DNA of 64,000 nt from Hemileia vastatrix. Taxonomy: Eukaryota; Basidiomycota; Pucciniomycetes; Pucciniales; Zaghouaniaceae. The position numbers were made by a program, and so were the translations under genes. Below the pieces are notes generated by a model that ran no database searches, was not told the DNA's origin, and saw only the letters and a program-made list of their open reading frames with translations. The first letter of the stretch is position 1. Every line of letters starts with the position of its first letter. The stretch covers positions 14,694,501 to 14,758,500 of the forward strand of contig JASXTE010000007.1 in the NCBI GenBank assembly GCA_030280995.1, in the 5' to 3' direction. Positions 23,632 to 35,070 of the stretch are shown here, one piece after another.

Positions 23632-25364
23632 GTAGATTACCCTCTCAGATTGAACATAATACTGATAATTACAATATAGGTAATTCTATTGATGTTAAAT
23701 CTGTGAAAAAAATAGAGGAGGATTTAAGAAACTTAGGTTTTAGAGTAGATACACCTGACTTGTCTTTTGTCCACAATAACAGTACTATTTACAATGATAA
23801 TACAGTTAACCCTCAGTTGCAACCACCTACTAGTGAGATGAGGAGTTCACAGGAGAGTGAGAGAATTGAAAATGAAGACATGGAATATTTTAACAATAAT
23901 CCAACTGTCCATAGAATTGTTTCAGCATTGTGGAATAGAATGACTGATTGTGAGGAACAGACTCTTAAGCTCACTAGTGATACAATTTTATCCTTGACAT
24001 TAAACATTTCTCAATTAGCAACACGTAAAAAAGAATTAGAGAAAGAACATTTGTCTCTAACTCTTAAATATAATTCATTGAGTAATAAATATAATGACCT
24101 TTCAAACAAATTCTGTGAGTTAGAAAAATTATATGAAACACATTTATTGAAAACTGAATCAAGAACAAAGTTATCTTTTGCCCAGACAAATCAAAGTGTC
24201 TCTGAGTTGCTACAAACATTAACTAAAGCTGAGATTGAAACTGCCAATCTACTAATGAACCAGGATAATTATAAGTATAATCAATATAATAATAATCCTT
24301 TCATTGGCAAAAGTGAATCTCATTCCTTCCCTATACCACCACAATTAAAACCATCTGGTGGTAGTGTCAAATCTGAAAATGTAAGTCACAAATCCGTGCA
24401 GGAGGAAATACAAGACCATTTATCAAAAGTGAATGAGTTGTTAAATTTACCTAAGATTAGTGAGATAAAATCCAATCAGAAAAGCTGGCCTAAGATAGAT
24501 CAGTACCCAACTTATGATGGGGAAGCCAGCTCTGATTGGCAACATTTTATTCAAAGAATTGACAACTTGAAATTCTCATATAAGTTACCAGATGAAGAAA
24601 TAACATCAAAATTAATTTCTTTATTTAAGGATGTTGCTTTATTATGGTTTAAAGCTGTCTTGAGTGAGGGTAAAGATTACTCTTGGGCTGAATGGAAACA
24701 ACTTATTGAAAAACAATTTGGAGGTTCTAAAATCAGGCTTACTCAGCAGAGAATTGATGAGAAGACTAGGTATAATCCGTTGAATGGTGACAAACCTATG
24801 GTATTTTTAATGAATTTAAACAAAATATTAAAAGCCATTGAGCCTCATATGGATTTTAACTTATGGAAAGATAAGATAATATATAAATTACCTATATCTG
24901 TCAGAGACATTGTTGTAGCTAGAACATTAAATGTTACTGAATATTCTGACTTTATTAATATTTGCAATGAAATATTATTAAACCATAAGTATGAATCAAG
25001 GTATTCCACTTATAAACAAAATGTTGAACCTGTAAAAACTCAGAATTCAAAAACACTTCAGGAGAAGCAGAAAAAACCTACTGCACCTGTAGTACCTAAA
25101 AAGTATGAAACAAATACTTGTTATAAGTGCAACAAACCTTGGGTCAAAGGTCACAAATGTGAGAAAAACATAAATATTGTTAAAAATCAACGTGAATCTG
25201 AAACTGAAACTGAAAAAAGTAAAGAATCAAGTGATTATGACAGCAATATCTCATATAGTGATGAAAATGAAGTCTGTATGTTGGAAGATGATTTGTCCAT
25301 CTTTGAAAATCCAATATTAAATATGGACTCAAATGAATCTTTAATGAATTTTGAGGATGCTTAA
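23625..25364 (+). CDS. Chromovirus E ORF2, Gag part (579 codons to a premature stop)
   Basis: The start chosen is the ATG inside ATGGTAA, which overlaps the ORF1 stop; the frame is also open upstream to 23361, but only this start is at a conserved position. Protein order: Ser/Asn-rich lead, long coiled coil (about residues 75-200), capsid beginning KSWPKIDQYPTYDGEASSD near 24480, and a zinc knuckle CYKCNKPWVKGHKC (25119-25160; CX2C then HXC, the spaced form common in Gypsy Gag). The frame stops at TAA 25362-25364 where relatives have Glu in DAEIIKD and run on into protease, so this is a nonsense mutation, not the natural Gag end. Gag would form the virus-like particle. Confidence 0.8.
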   Translation: MVSRLPSQIEHNTDNYNIGNSIDVKSVKKIEEDLRNLGFRVDTPDLSFVHNNSTIYNDNTVNPQLQPPTSEMRSSQESERIENEDMEYFNNNPTVHRIVSALWNRMTDCEEQTLKLTSDTILSLTLNISQLATRKKELEKEHLSLTLKYNSLSNKYNDLSNKFCELEKLYETHLLKTESRTKLSFAQTNQSVSELLQTLTKAEIETANLLMNQDNYKYNQYNNNPFIGKSESHSFPIPPQLKPSGGSVKSENVSHKSVQEEIQDHLSKVNELLNLPKISEIKSNQKSWPKIDQYPTYDGEASSDWQHFIQRIDNLKFSYKLPDEEITSKLISLFKDVALLWFKAVLSEGKDYSWAEWKQLIEKQFGGSKIRLTQQRIDEKTRYNPLNGDKPMVFLMNLNKILKAIEPHMDFNLWKDKIIYKLPISVRDIVVARTLNVTEYSDFINICNEILLNHKYESRYSTYKQNVEPVKTQNSKTLQEKQKKPTAPVVPKKYETNTCYKCNKPWVKGHKCEKNINIVKNQRESETETEKSKESSDYDSNISYSDENEVCMLEDDLSIFENPILNMDSNESLMNFEDA

Positions 25365-28300
25365 ATCATTAAGGATATACAAGCTGATAACTTTAGAATG
25401 ACACCTATCACGGTTCCAGCTATCATTTCTGGTGAAAATGTTAATATAGTACTGGACACAGGAGCTGCTAGTTCTGTTTTTTCCACTAATACATTACAGA
25501 AAATTGATGGTGAATATATGTTTAAGCTTGAACCACTTCAAAATAAAAATTGGAGAGGTTTTGGATCAGTGCTACACCCCATTGGTAAATACAAAGCTGC
25601 TGTTCTCTTTAAACACCAACATGGTTATGTAAGGGTAACTTGTGACTTTTTAGTAATGGATAATACTAACTGTAGTAACTGTTTTATCATTGGAAATGAT
25701 ATTCTGACTAAATTTGGTGTAAAATTAGACCCTGCTAATAACAATTTTACAATTGGCATGAATGGTAAGAGGAAATTTAAAATAAATTCTTTTAACACAG
25801 TCTTACACATTGAGTCAGTAACAAATTCCCCGTGTAAAGGAAGAGAATCCAATGAGATGGAACTTCTGGAAACAGAAATTTCAAAAGCATAATTTGGCAC
25901 TCAGATAAGTAAAGCTGAGAAAGATAATATTTTGGAATTAATTAAAGCTTTTCCAATGGCTTTTGCACATAGTACAAATGAACTTGGCCTTGTAAAATAT
26001 TATGAAATGAAGATTAGTTTAACCTGTGATATAGATAATATTCCTGCTAGTCTTAAAAAGAAACCATACCCTGCTTCACCAATGAAGAGGAAAGACATAG
26101 AGGATAATATTAAGATGTTGTCACAAATGAACATTTTTGAGAAGGTTGAAACTACACCAAAATATTGAGTAATATCACCAGTGCTAATTTCTTATGAACA
26201 AGATAAAGCAAGACTGTGCGGTGATTATAGAGCATTAAATACATTTACAGTAGATGATATTTATCCCTTGCCAAGGATTGCCTCTATACATGCTACCCTT
26301 AAAGGTGCTAAATATATAAGTTGCCTAGATGGAAATAAAGGGTACCATCAAATTCCTGTTGAAAAGAATTCACAGAACTTTTTGTTGATAAAAACACACA
26401 TGGGAATTTATAAATATGTCAGGATGCCATTTGGACCAAAAAATGCTCTATCAGTATTTCAGAAGTTAATGGATATAACATTCCATAATGAAATGATTGA
26501 GGGATGGTTAATGGTATACATTGATGACATCATAGTGTTCTCAAAAACTTATGATGAACACTTAATCCATTTAAGTAAAGTATTTCAAAAAATGGATGAA
26601 ATAAAAATGACCCTTGCATTGAAAAAATGTAAATTTGGGTTTGAATCTTTAAAAGTGCTTGGTCATATTGTATCTGGCTTACAAATATGTGTAGACCAAA
26701 ATAAAGTGGCTGCAATAAAGAATATTGGCATTCCTCAAAATGTAAAGTATGTACAATCTTTTCTTGGAATGTGTGGTTATTATAGACAATATATAAAAAA
26801 CTACCAATCAATTGCTGCACCACTGACCACACTGATAAAGAAATCAGAAGCTTTCATTTGGAATAATGAAAGACAACAAGCTATTGATAAGTTGAAAGAA
26901 TGTTTAATGACAGCTCCTATCTTGGGATTACCAGATTTCCAATTACCTTTTGTATTATATACAGATGCAAGTTATATTGGTCTGGGTGCTTCTTTGCATC
27001 AAAAACAACTTATTGAAGGGAAAAATGTCAGAAGTAGTAATCTGCTATATTTCACGTACTCTGAGAAGTGGTGAATTGAAATATGGTGCTACTCAACTTG
27101 AATGTTTGGCAGTAGTATGGGCTCTTGATAAGCTACATTATTACCTTGAAGACCAAAAATTTGAGTTAATAACTGACTGTAGTGCAGTTAAGTCACTCTT
27201 AAACATGAAAACTCCTAATAGACACATGTTTAGATGGCAATTAGCTGTACAAGAATACAGAGGCCAGATGACTATTACACATAGAGCAGGAACCTTGCAC
27301 TCTAATGTAGATCTGTTATCTAGAGTACCTCTGCCTAATAATGATGATAATCCTGCTTATGTTCCTGAGTAAGAGATTTTTAACATTAATGGCATTTATA
27401 TTGTAGATCTTAAGGATAAATTTATGCAATCAACTCTTGATAATTATAATTTAGATCCTGACTTGAGTAAATTAACTACAATATTAAATGATCCATCTAA
27501 TGCTTCAATGAATGTTTTAATAAAAACATTACCAATTAAGTATAAAGAGGCATTAGAAAAAGGAAAATTTTCCATTGAGGATGGTTTTATATATTACAGG
27601 AAAAAATTAAGTAAGGTGATTGTAATTCTCCCTTCAATGAAGGAGTTAATGTTAAGTATATGTCATGATGATATATTAGCAGGTCATTTTGACTACCATA
27701 AAACATTAACCAGAGTAAAAAACACAGCTTGGTGGATTAACATGTCTGAGGATGTTCAGAAATATGTTGAAACATGTGATTCTTGTCAAAAATCTAAAAG
27801 ATTAACAGGAAAAAGAGCTGGTTTATTACAACAAATTGAGCAACCAAAAGCTCCATGGGAAATCATTAACATGGACTTTGTAACAGGTTTGCCAATAGCA
27901 GGGCATAAGAGTTATAACTCCTGCTGGGTAATTGTAGATAGATTTACAAAGATGTGTAAATTTATTCCTACCCACAAAGAGGTTTCTGCAAAGGACTTAG
28001 CTTTTTTATGGTGGACACAAATGTTAAATACAGCAGGTTTCCCCAAAGCAATAGTTTGTGACAGAGATCCTAAATTTACTTCTGAGTTCTGGACATCACT
28101 TATGGATGTTTCAGGGTGTCAATGAAAACTTTCTACAGCACACCATCCACAAACTGATAGGCTAGCAGAAAGAATGATACAAACCTTAGAAGATATGATA
28201 AGAAGATACTGTGCTTTTGGTCTTAATTTTAAAGACAATGACAAATTCACGCATGATTGGGTAACCCTTATCCCAGGTTTAGAATTTGCATATAATAGTA

Positions 28301-29197
28301 CAGTACATTCTGTCACTGGTAAAAAGCCATTTGAGTTATGGTTGGGTTATGTACCTAATACCCCTGCTAAAACTCTTAATAAGTTACCTAGATTGGATAT
28401 ATATCCAGGTACTAAATCTTTTCTTCAGATGCAAGAATTATGCAGAAAACATGCTCAAGAATGTATTAATAAGGCGTTTGAGTATGAAAAGAAAAGATGG
28501 GATAAAGCCCATAAAGAACAAATGTTCAAAGAGGGTGATGAAGTCCTTATTTCAACACTACATTTCAATTTAAATGGTAATGTTAAATTGAAGGATCCAT
28601 TCATTGGAACATTTTTAGTTAAAAAGATGGTTGGTAATAATGCTGTTGAGGTTATTCTATATGCACCATATGATAGAAAACATCCAGTATTTCCTATTTC
28701 TCTTATAAAACCATACAATTCTAATGATACTGCTTTATTTCGAAGAAGATCAGGAAGGCACACTATGCAATATAGGGGGTGGACTTGCTAGCAAGTCCTC
28801 AACCTGAACTCAGATGGAACTCAGACTGAACTCATACTGAACCCATACTGAACTCTACTTGAACACCCACCTAAAACTGTTCTGCTGAGTGGTGTTCATC
28901 CCTGATTGTATGGTTCCTTTATCAATAGCTCAATGTGTGTTCAATCTGTGGTGAGTTTGGGTCCAAGGTTGCGGACTCGCTAGCAAGTTCGCCCCCCATA
29001 TTGTGTGGTGGCATAAACAGCAACCTGAAGAAATAGTTGAAAAGGCAGAAATTGAAAAGATACTTAAAAAGAGACACGTTACAAAAGAAAAGGGAGTTGC
29101 GTATCTATTAAGATTTAAAAATAAATCAAGTGAATATGACCAGTGGATTCCAGAAAATGAAATCTCTGATCTTAAAAATCACTTAAAAAAAATTTAA
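25365..29197 (+). pseudogene. Chromovirus E ORF2, Pol part: protease to chromodomain, broken
   Basis: Order: protease (25398-25892; active site DTGAAS), reverse transcriptase (25932-27074; YIDD at 26517-26528), RNase H (26950-27372; YTDAS and TDCSAVKSLL), integrase (27424-28764; HHCC finger, MDFVTGLP, DRDPKFTSEFW, GLAERMIQT) and a chromodomain split by a MITE and ending 29197. Lesions: TAA 25890-25892, TGA 26166-26168, a shift near 27025, TAA 27370-27372, TGA 28123-28125, and the insertion at 28761-29010. All catalytic motifs remain readable. The chromodomain places the family in the chromoviruses, whose integrase tail is thought to guide insertion through chromatin marks. Confidence 0.9.
28761..29010. 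mobile_element. CACTA-type MITE (250 bp) in element E
   Basis: Ends CACTATGCAATATAGGGGG and, inverted, CACCACACAATATGGGGGG. Each end is followed by the near-perfect palindrome GGACTTGCTAGCAAGTCC (28781-28798; 28973-28990 is a variant). GCA is repeated outside (28758-28760, 29011-29013). The middle holds a short tandem repeat of GAACTCA/TACT type (28804-28864). Excising it plus one GCA rejoins the reading frame from the basic linker (SGRH) to QQPEEIVEKAEI. The same terminus occurs alone at 7866-7921. Confidence 0.85.
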
Positions 29198-29324
29198 ATC
29201 TAAATAATACTGTTCATTCAGTATATGTATTATAAAAATTATTTTTTATTTTTATTATTTCACTCCTTAGTTTTAATTAAAATGTCTTAACATTTTTTTT
29301 ATTGTTTTTTTTGGGGTGAGGGAG

Positions 29325-30501
29325 TGTCAGCCTAAATATCCTTAGGACTGAGTATTTCTTATGCTTAAAATAAGATCACCTTAAGTAGATTAAGCTTATA
29401 TCTTAAAAATAAGGTTAAAATAATAATATATATTATTTTATTATATATATATATAATTATTATTCTATTATACAACTTATAATAGTTTAAATAGCTTATC
29501 CATTGCCTAATAATATTTATTAGGGTGTTAATGGAGTCATAATATACTTATCTTAAGTGATATGAAGTAATTATTGACATACATAAGCTTAAATGTATAC
29601 ATAAATCTCAAATTCAGTGAAATATGCAGTATATTATGTATATTTAGGTATATAAGTGGGTTTTAGCCCCTTAATATCCTATAACCTTTATTTTTCTGCT
29701 TATTTTAGGTCATATGGACGAAATTAGTGGACTCACAACGCCTACAGAAGCATAGACACCTATATCAGGGGCATACACCCAGTTTGGACAACTAAAATTA
29801 CTTCCTTGGATGGTTATTCACGGATTTATGGGTTGGAAGGTCATTTCTGGGTTAATGTGGATGCTTGGGGATGTTATTGGGGGCCCGGACATTTTATTTT
29901 TTTCCTTTATATTCTTTTAGTTTCATTAAATCTCTTTTTGATTGTTTATTTTACCTGTTTTTTTATGGTATCCGCTTTTATCTGGATTTTCTATTTATGA
30001 TATGGATCAGTGTTATTATTAATAGTGATGGAGGGTCCTTACTGGAGGTCTGGGTGTTGAAACTTCTTGAAGTGGACGCCATGGGGAGGTGATGGGCCCT
30101 CACAGTGCTGTAATTGCGGGGGATAGCAGTGACATCATCTGGATTGAAGGTCTGTGCACTCCAGTGGATTTGGGTATAAGTAAGGAGGGATTTTGACGGT
30201 TATTTATCATCATTAAATTACTAAAACTCCAACAAACACTACTATACAATTATTAACCTTTAGAAATATATTATAAAGCCATTATAAATTGATATTATCT
30301 TTATATAAGCTATAACTATATTTTATTCATCTATTTTCCACCACTAGCATGCATTTAAATCCAAGTATTGTGAGTTTTATTTGTGTATAACTATTTTATT
30401 AGTCTTCCCCTGAGGTTTAATCACTAAATAATTTATCAATAAGTAGTAGGACCATAAATAAACACTATTATATCATACTTATATACTAGACTATACTGAC
30501 A
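29325..30501 (+). repeat. 3' LTR of element E (1177 bp), with polypurine tract
   Basis: Begins TGTCAGCCTAAATATCC directly after the purine tract GGGGTGAGGGAG (29313-29324) and ends CTATACTGACA, followed by the GAATT duplication. Copy of 21402-22578. Confidence 0.9.
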
Positions 30502-31484
30502 GAATTATTCATCATTAATAATTCCTGAAGTTTAGCCAGGTGTTCATAATTTTCATTATTTACAGAAACAGCTGGTGCATGACCATCACAAGATTTTTTG
30601 CTAGTAGGAAAAGATTCTACAGACTCATTGTCAGTTTGTTTAATGGTTGAAATATGAGGAAGAAAGGAGGAACTCTGCTCAGGTTCTTTACCTTTATTTT
30701 TATGCAGCTTATGGACAGCATTCTCATTCATACCATTATTGATGGTTAAGGTTGAGACTTTTTCCTGCAGGTCAGACACATATTTTCTTATCCTTAGAAT
30801 TACAGACATTTGGTCATTTACTTTTGCAAGAGATAGAACATTTCTGTCCTCAGAAACTGTGTGTTTGGCAATTAGTGCATGGAAATCATTCTTCAGCTTT
30901 TTAAACTCATTTTGTAGAGATTTTATTTCACTTTTTAATGAATAATTTTCTTCAATAAGGGGTTTCAATTCACTCAAGGTCTTATGTAGATTGATATTTT
31001 TATCTGAGATAGCTCTATGGTCACTCTTTATTTGTTTTTGTTGGCTAAGAACAATATTCAAGGTTTCTTTGATTTTTAAATAAGCTGTATCCTGTACAGA
31101 AGAACTTACTTTACATTGCAAGTGCAAATTATTTAATCTATCATTCTCATGGATTAACACATCTCTCAAATGTTTGTCTTTCACAACATTAAAATCAAGG
31201 TTATCTTTCAATATTTCTTCAGATGTTTTCTCAATTAAGGTATAGACTTCAGGGGAAGCAGAATCATTCTTAATTGCAAGAGAAGGATTAATTAAAGAAG
31301 TAGAAGTTAAATGTAAAGGTTCATCAAAAGACAATTTGCTAATTACATAAATAGGGCTACTAGTTACAGGAAGCTGTCTTTTAACAGGTTTAACTGTTCT
31401 TTCACCATGTTCAATAATATTACCTGCAGAAGAAGTCTTATTAGAAAACATACCCAAGTGACTATCAACCAAATTACTTACCAT
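30502..31484 (-). pseudogene. Chromovirus FB ORF2, N-terminal Gag part, cut by E
   Basis: Starts at the ATG of ATGGTAAGT (31484), overlapping the ORF1 stop, and runs open to the E insertion at 30502, where it breaks just before the capsid; the capsid continues at 21386. The protein is mostly predicted coiled coil (for example IKETLNIVLSQQKQIK and ENYSLKSEIKSLQNEFKKLK). Read without splicing, the same frame is also open upstream through the ORF1 intron to the ORF1 ATG at 32159, so unspliced RNA could give an N-terminally extended Gag (frame 30486-32159; its last few codons come from the E LTR). Confidence 0.8.
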
Positions 31485-32159
31485 GGCAGAGGAGGAAACT
31501 TCCCCTGAGACTGAGTTTGGGATTGTGCTTGGGCCTTCTTTCTCCTGCTTGGTTGGTAAGGATGAGGAGGAGGATGGAAATTGGGTGTTCTGGATGGGCC
31601 AGGCTGATGATGAGGAGGATGTTGCACATTCTGCTGGTAGTGACTCATTAGATAATCCCATTTCCATTGCTCTACTTCCATAGTACTTTGATTTTGTGTG
31701 AAGGAGCTGGGGGGCTGTGAAGGTTGAGCCTGAAACTGAGGCTGATTGGGAGGCAACTGAGGAGGGGCCTGGGCCTGATTTTGGTTCCTGAGTTCCTGAA
31801 CTTGATCCCACAAGGTGTCTAATTTTGGCTTGTATTTCATGTTTTCTGTCTTCAGTTCTTTTATATGACTGGACAGGTTGCTGATTTGCTGGGACAGAGG
31901 AAGCTTTTTTATTTTGAATCCTTTTGGAAGACCTTCTTGAGGTACTGGAGGTTTTACTTCCTTCTGTTGTGCTGGGGGAAGGGAATTTGATTTGTTTACT
32001 TTTCCTGTCATTTCCACATCCTGAATTATGTGAATTTTTCTTGTTAGCATAATATTTTTTATGTTCAACTTTAGAAGAACTCACAGTATCAGCATCATAA
32101 TCAATTTCAATTTCATCCACTTGCATGTTATCCATTTTCTCAGCCAAATTGTTGGACAT
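31478..32159 (-). CDS. Chromovirus FB ORF1: spliced coiled-coil protein (about 205 aa), intact
   Basis: Exon 1 (32159-32085) is exactly 25 codons, MSNNLAEKM to DYDADT. The 64-nt intron 32084-32021 is in phase 0, and exon 2 (32020-31478) is 181 codons including TAA, starting DVEMTGKVNK. Exon 2 carries a coiled coil (KLPLSQQISNLSSHIKELK onward), a Gln/Pro-rich middle, WKWDYLMSHY, HPYQPSRRKK and a C-terminal Trp. The exon-exon join is supported by homology: the same junction (acidic DYD end joined to DVEM) is produced by the introns of C and D. The stop overlaps the ORF2 ATG. No known family is recognised. Confidence 0.75.
32021..32084 (-). other. Intron of FB ORF1 (64 nt)
   Basis: Minus strand: donor GTGAGT, branch-like TGCTAAC, acceptor AATTCAG. 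Phase 0. The intron contains no stop in the exon 1 frame, so the unspliced RNA stays open in the Gag frame. Confidence 0.78.
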
Positions 32160-32819
32160 AATAGTGGGAAGATTAACTAATTTCTTAAAAAAATTAATAA
32201 AATTCAGTTAATAATTTGCTCCAAATAAAAAATATTTTTTATTAATTAAAATAAAATAAAATTTTTAATATAAAGTAATATTTATATAAAAAAATTAATT
32301 AATCAAATGGACTGCAAAGGAAAATTGGGAATAAACAATTAAGTTATTTTCAAGCAATTAAATTACCAAAATTAAATATGGCAATATATGGGACTAAGTA
32401 CAAAGTACTGTTTAAGTCAATCAAAATTAAACAAAAATTAATAAAAAAAATTAATTTAATAATTCAATTTTTATTAATAATAATGTTAATTTCTTCTAGG
32501 ACTAAGAGGAATTAAACACTCTATAATGTTTAACTAGGAAAAAAAATTGAATAAATGAACACTTACACTCAGTGAATCAGCAATTAAGCCACAATCACTG
32601 TTATTGCAGTAAAAATATAGTAATATGAGTGAGAGGTGCAAAGGTTAACTTACTATAGTGATCGAAAAATCACTTCAAAATAATAGATGAATTAATTTAA
32701 TATAAACCTAATAGATTGAACCCAAGTTTGAAACACGGTCGCGGCAAGAGTATCTTTTTTGCTGGGTGGTCCGTGCATTATGTCATTCGTCGCAAGTATC
32801 GGTATCGTCATCGTCGTTT
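32160..32819 (-). other. Leader of element FB
   Basis: AT-rich, no gene. It contains the block CTAGGACTAAGAG to AACTAGG (about 32498-32550), which also appears in the leaders of A (15475-15512) and C (43800-43843) and may form a larger hairpin. The small hairpin units of A, C and D are absent. Near 32717-32750 it has a relic of the tRNA-arm-like segment seen in A, C and D. Confidence 0.45.
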
Positions 32820-32832
32820 GGAAAGGCTCCCA
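32820..32832 (-). other. Primer binding site of FB
   Basis: Minus strand TGGGAGCCTTTCC, two bases (AC) after the LTR end at 32835. Confidence 0.7.
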
Positions 32833-32834
32833 GT

Positions 32835-34067
32835 TGTTGGTCAGTCATCTAGAAGAGGGGAAGAAAGAGAGGAGGACAAGGAAAAAAAGGTTTTGGGAAA
32901 TAAAAGAAATAAGATATAAAAAATTATTTAATTTATTGGAGTGGAGCAACAACGAATTACTTGAGGGATGACACAAAAGAATGAGGTAATATTAAATGTT
33001 AATAATATTTAAGGTAAGGGTTCTGCACGGCAAACACTATGAGTACTATCAGACTTAAGGCAACCTTTGAATAGTTATATAGAATTTAAATTAGAATTTT
33101 GATACTAATAAAAAATAATATAAACGTAATATAAAAATATGTTCCAGTTGTTGAGTGTATAGTAAGTGATGATGCTACAGGGGATTATCCAAGGCCTTTT
33201 TATAGGCAATGGGTCCTCTAAAGCGCTACAACTGACTATATACAAAATAGTAATGAAGTAAAACAAGAAGATTAAAGAAGATATTTGTAACATAGTAATT
33301 GAGAGAAAAATATACGAAAATAATAAGAATCCCAATTAAGAAAATAAATTTCCCATCCCAAATTCCCAAATCAGTTAATATAAAATAATGAGTAACTAAA
33401 CAACCCTGTGACATAAGAACTATGGGAAAAACAATTCAAAACAAGTATTACAATATGTTTTCAGCATTTCTAAGTGAAACAAATAACATGTTTTGAAGTA
33501 ACAAGATATGTAATCAATTTAATTCAGTGTAAATTAATATTATTTAATTGTTTTCACTATGTAATTAAATAACTAATTTAAATGAAACAATTAATTAATT
33601 TAAATTAAGAATTTATAATTCTATTTTATAAAATAAGTATTATAATTTATTTAATTTTTTCCTGACACAATTAAGGGTCAAAAGAAGCGCCCAATTTGAT
33701 TGTTTAATAATATATGAAGTTTTATATATAAATTTAACTAATTAATGTAATTACATTATAAGTCAATTTTACATATATAATTATAATATATGTTAGTAAT
33801 TAATTAATTATAAATTTATAATTATTAAATACATAAAAATGCGCCATTATTTGTAGAATATAAAATATATTATGCTTAATTTAAATGTATAAAAAATTTA
33901 TATAACAAAAAAATTAATATAACACTTATATTTAATAAGATACTTATATAATTTTATTATGAAATAAATATTAATTTATATACATCAAATGCAATTATTT
34001 ATGCCCTCTTTCAGGTCCAATAAGTTAACATATCATTTACTGGGCTCCTGGTATAGCCTGGCTGACA
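32835..34067 (-). repeat. 5' LTR of element FB (1233 bp)
   Basis: Partner of 15607-16852 with the same ends. Followed on the right by the TATAA duplication (34068-34072) and then by the rest of the leader of A. Confidence 0.88.
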
Positions 34068-34072
34068 TATAA

Positions 34073-34411
34073 TCTGAAATATGCAGAGTGAAATCTACAG
34101 TTAATAACCACTATAGTCACTATAAATATATAGGACAATTACATATATATAAACCTTAAATTTGGGAAGTGGTTTGAATCCTGGTTGCGGCAAAACTAAT
34201 GGTCATGTGTCTTTGACGTTTGTTGTTTGTTGTTCATCCAAAAATTGTTATAGGTACTGGAGTCAATGGTCCCATGTTCATTGGCATCAAGATAAAGATG
34301 GGTCAACTACTATTTGGTAATTTCCCAATTTTCAATGGGCACATAATGTCTAGAAGATTTTCCAGCTGTCCAACGGCGGTGAAGTTAGGGAACTCAAGAT
34401 TTTATAGAAAT
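34073..34411 (-). other. Leader of element A, part beyond FB
   Basis: Carries GGTTTGAATCC (34171-34181), close to the RNA polymerase III B-box/tRNA T-arm consensus, at the same relative place as GGTTCGATTCC on the minus strand of D (46149-46159) and AGTTTGATTCC in C (44057-44067). In each element it lies antisense to the transcript. No clear primer site could be found next to the LTR of A. Confidence 0.45.
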
Positions 34412-35070
34412 TGTATGTATTTTAATTCTCTTATATTTTATTACTCAATTAAAGGGTAAATGAATTATTTTTAATTTTACTTAGAGGCTCTAGAAATAAG
34501 TTGAATGTAAATACTATGAATACTTGGTAGTAATAATAAAAATGCATTGTATATAAGAATTTGTTAAAGTAAGAATAGGATGATCAAAAACAGAGAAATA
34601 GAGAGGCCTTATATAGGCAAAAAAGAGAGAAATTACAGAGCCACAAGACTACATACAAGAGGGATTAAGAGCAAACAATCCCACAAAAAAGAAATTGTAA
34701 ATATTAAAGGTTAGTGTATAAAGAGTGTTCTCATATACAGTATTTGACTGTATATATCAAATGTAATAAGAATTATTTGATATATCTTAGTTTCTGTATA
34801 TTTTAAAAGTAAAATAAGAATATTTTATTTTACTATTTAGTATTTTTAAACTTTTAGTCTACTTTTCAGCTGTCATGAGGGTGCTTTCAAGGAATAAAAA
34901 TGAGGGAAAAATTTAATTATATCATTAGTTGATATTACTTATTAATTAGTCACAATATTGTAAGTAATTGATAAAGTAAGTTATAACTAATACAATGAGA
35001 GGTAAAGGCTTAGTTCTACTCCAGTAAATAATTAATTATTTACTGAGTAGATCTAGTAGCCTGGCGGACA
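34412..35070 (-). repeat. 5' LTR of element A (659 bp)
   Basis: Begins TGTATGTATTTTAATTCTC and ends CCTGGCGGACA on plus, matching 7922-8566 over its length. The flank ATTTC at 35071 is Harbinger transposase sequence. Confidence 0.82.

Larger units (their letters stand above)
21402..30501 (+). mobile_element. Chromovirus E, nested in the Gag gene of FB
   Basis: Plus-strand element with two 1177-bp LTRs (21402-22578 and 29325-30501), flanked by GAATT (21397-21401 and 30502-30506). The 5' LTR starts TTTCAGCC where the 3' LTR has TGTCAGCC. By eye the first 530 bases differ at about 14 sites, so the insertion is not recent. Internal order: primer site, leader, spliced ORF1, ORF2 (Gag to chromodomain), purine tract. 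A CACTA-type MITE is inserted near the end of pol. Confidence 0.92.
15607..34067 (-). mobile_element. Chromovirus FB, nested in A and itself split by E
   Basis: LTRs at 15607-16852 and 32835-34067 are the same family (both begin TGTTGGTCAGTCATC on plus and end GGCTCCTGGTATAGCCTGGC followed by TGACA). TATAA lies directly outside both (15602-15606, 34068-34072), a 5-bp target duplication in the leader of A. Inside, polymerase genes lie at 16887-21401 and Gag/ORF1 at 30502-32159; the gap is element E, with GAATT repeated at both junctions. Without E the element is about 9.4 kb. Confidence 0.9.
7922..35070 (-). mobile_element. Chromovirus A (Ty3/Gypsy), outer element of the nest
   Basis: Minus-strand element with 3' LTR at 7922-8566, ORF2 at 8598-14204, ORF1 at 14198-14816, a leader from 14817, and 5' LTR at 34412-35070. 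The leader is split by element FB (15607-34067): TATAA flanks FB on both sides, and A-type leader and LTR resume at 34073. Without FB and its own insertions A is about 8.5 kb. A is the most decayed of the five chromoviruses (many stops and shifts). Its right end lies in the Harbinger transposase gene (flank ATTTC at 35071). The left flank does not repeat that word because a CACTA end abuts the LTR there. Confidence 0.85.

Noticed and set aside
16887..34067. Treating the polymerase block at 16887-21386 and the Gag block at 30486-32159 as two separate elements
   Set aside because: Matching LTRs with TATAA on both sides and GAATT at the two junctions with E show a single element split by E.
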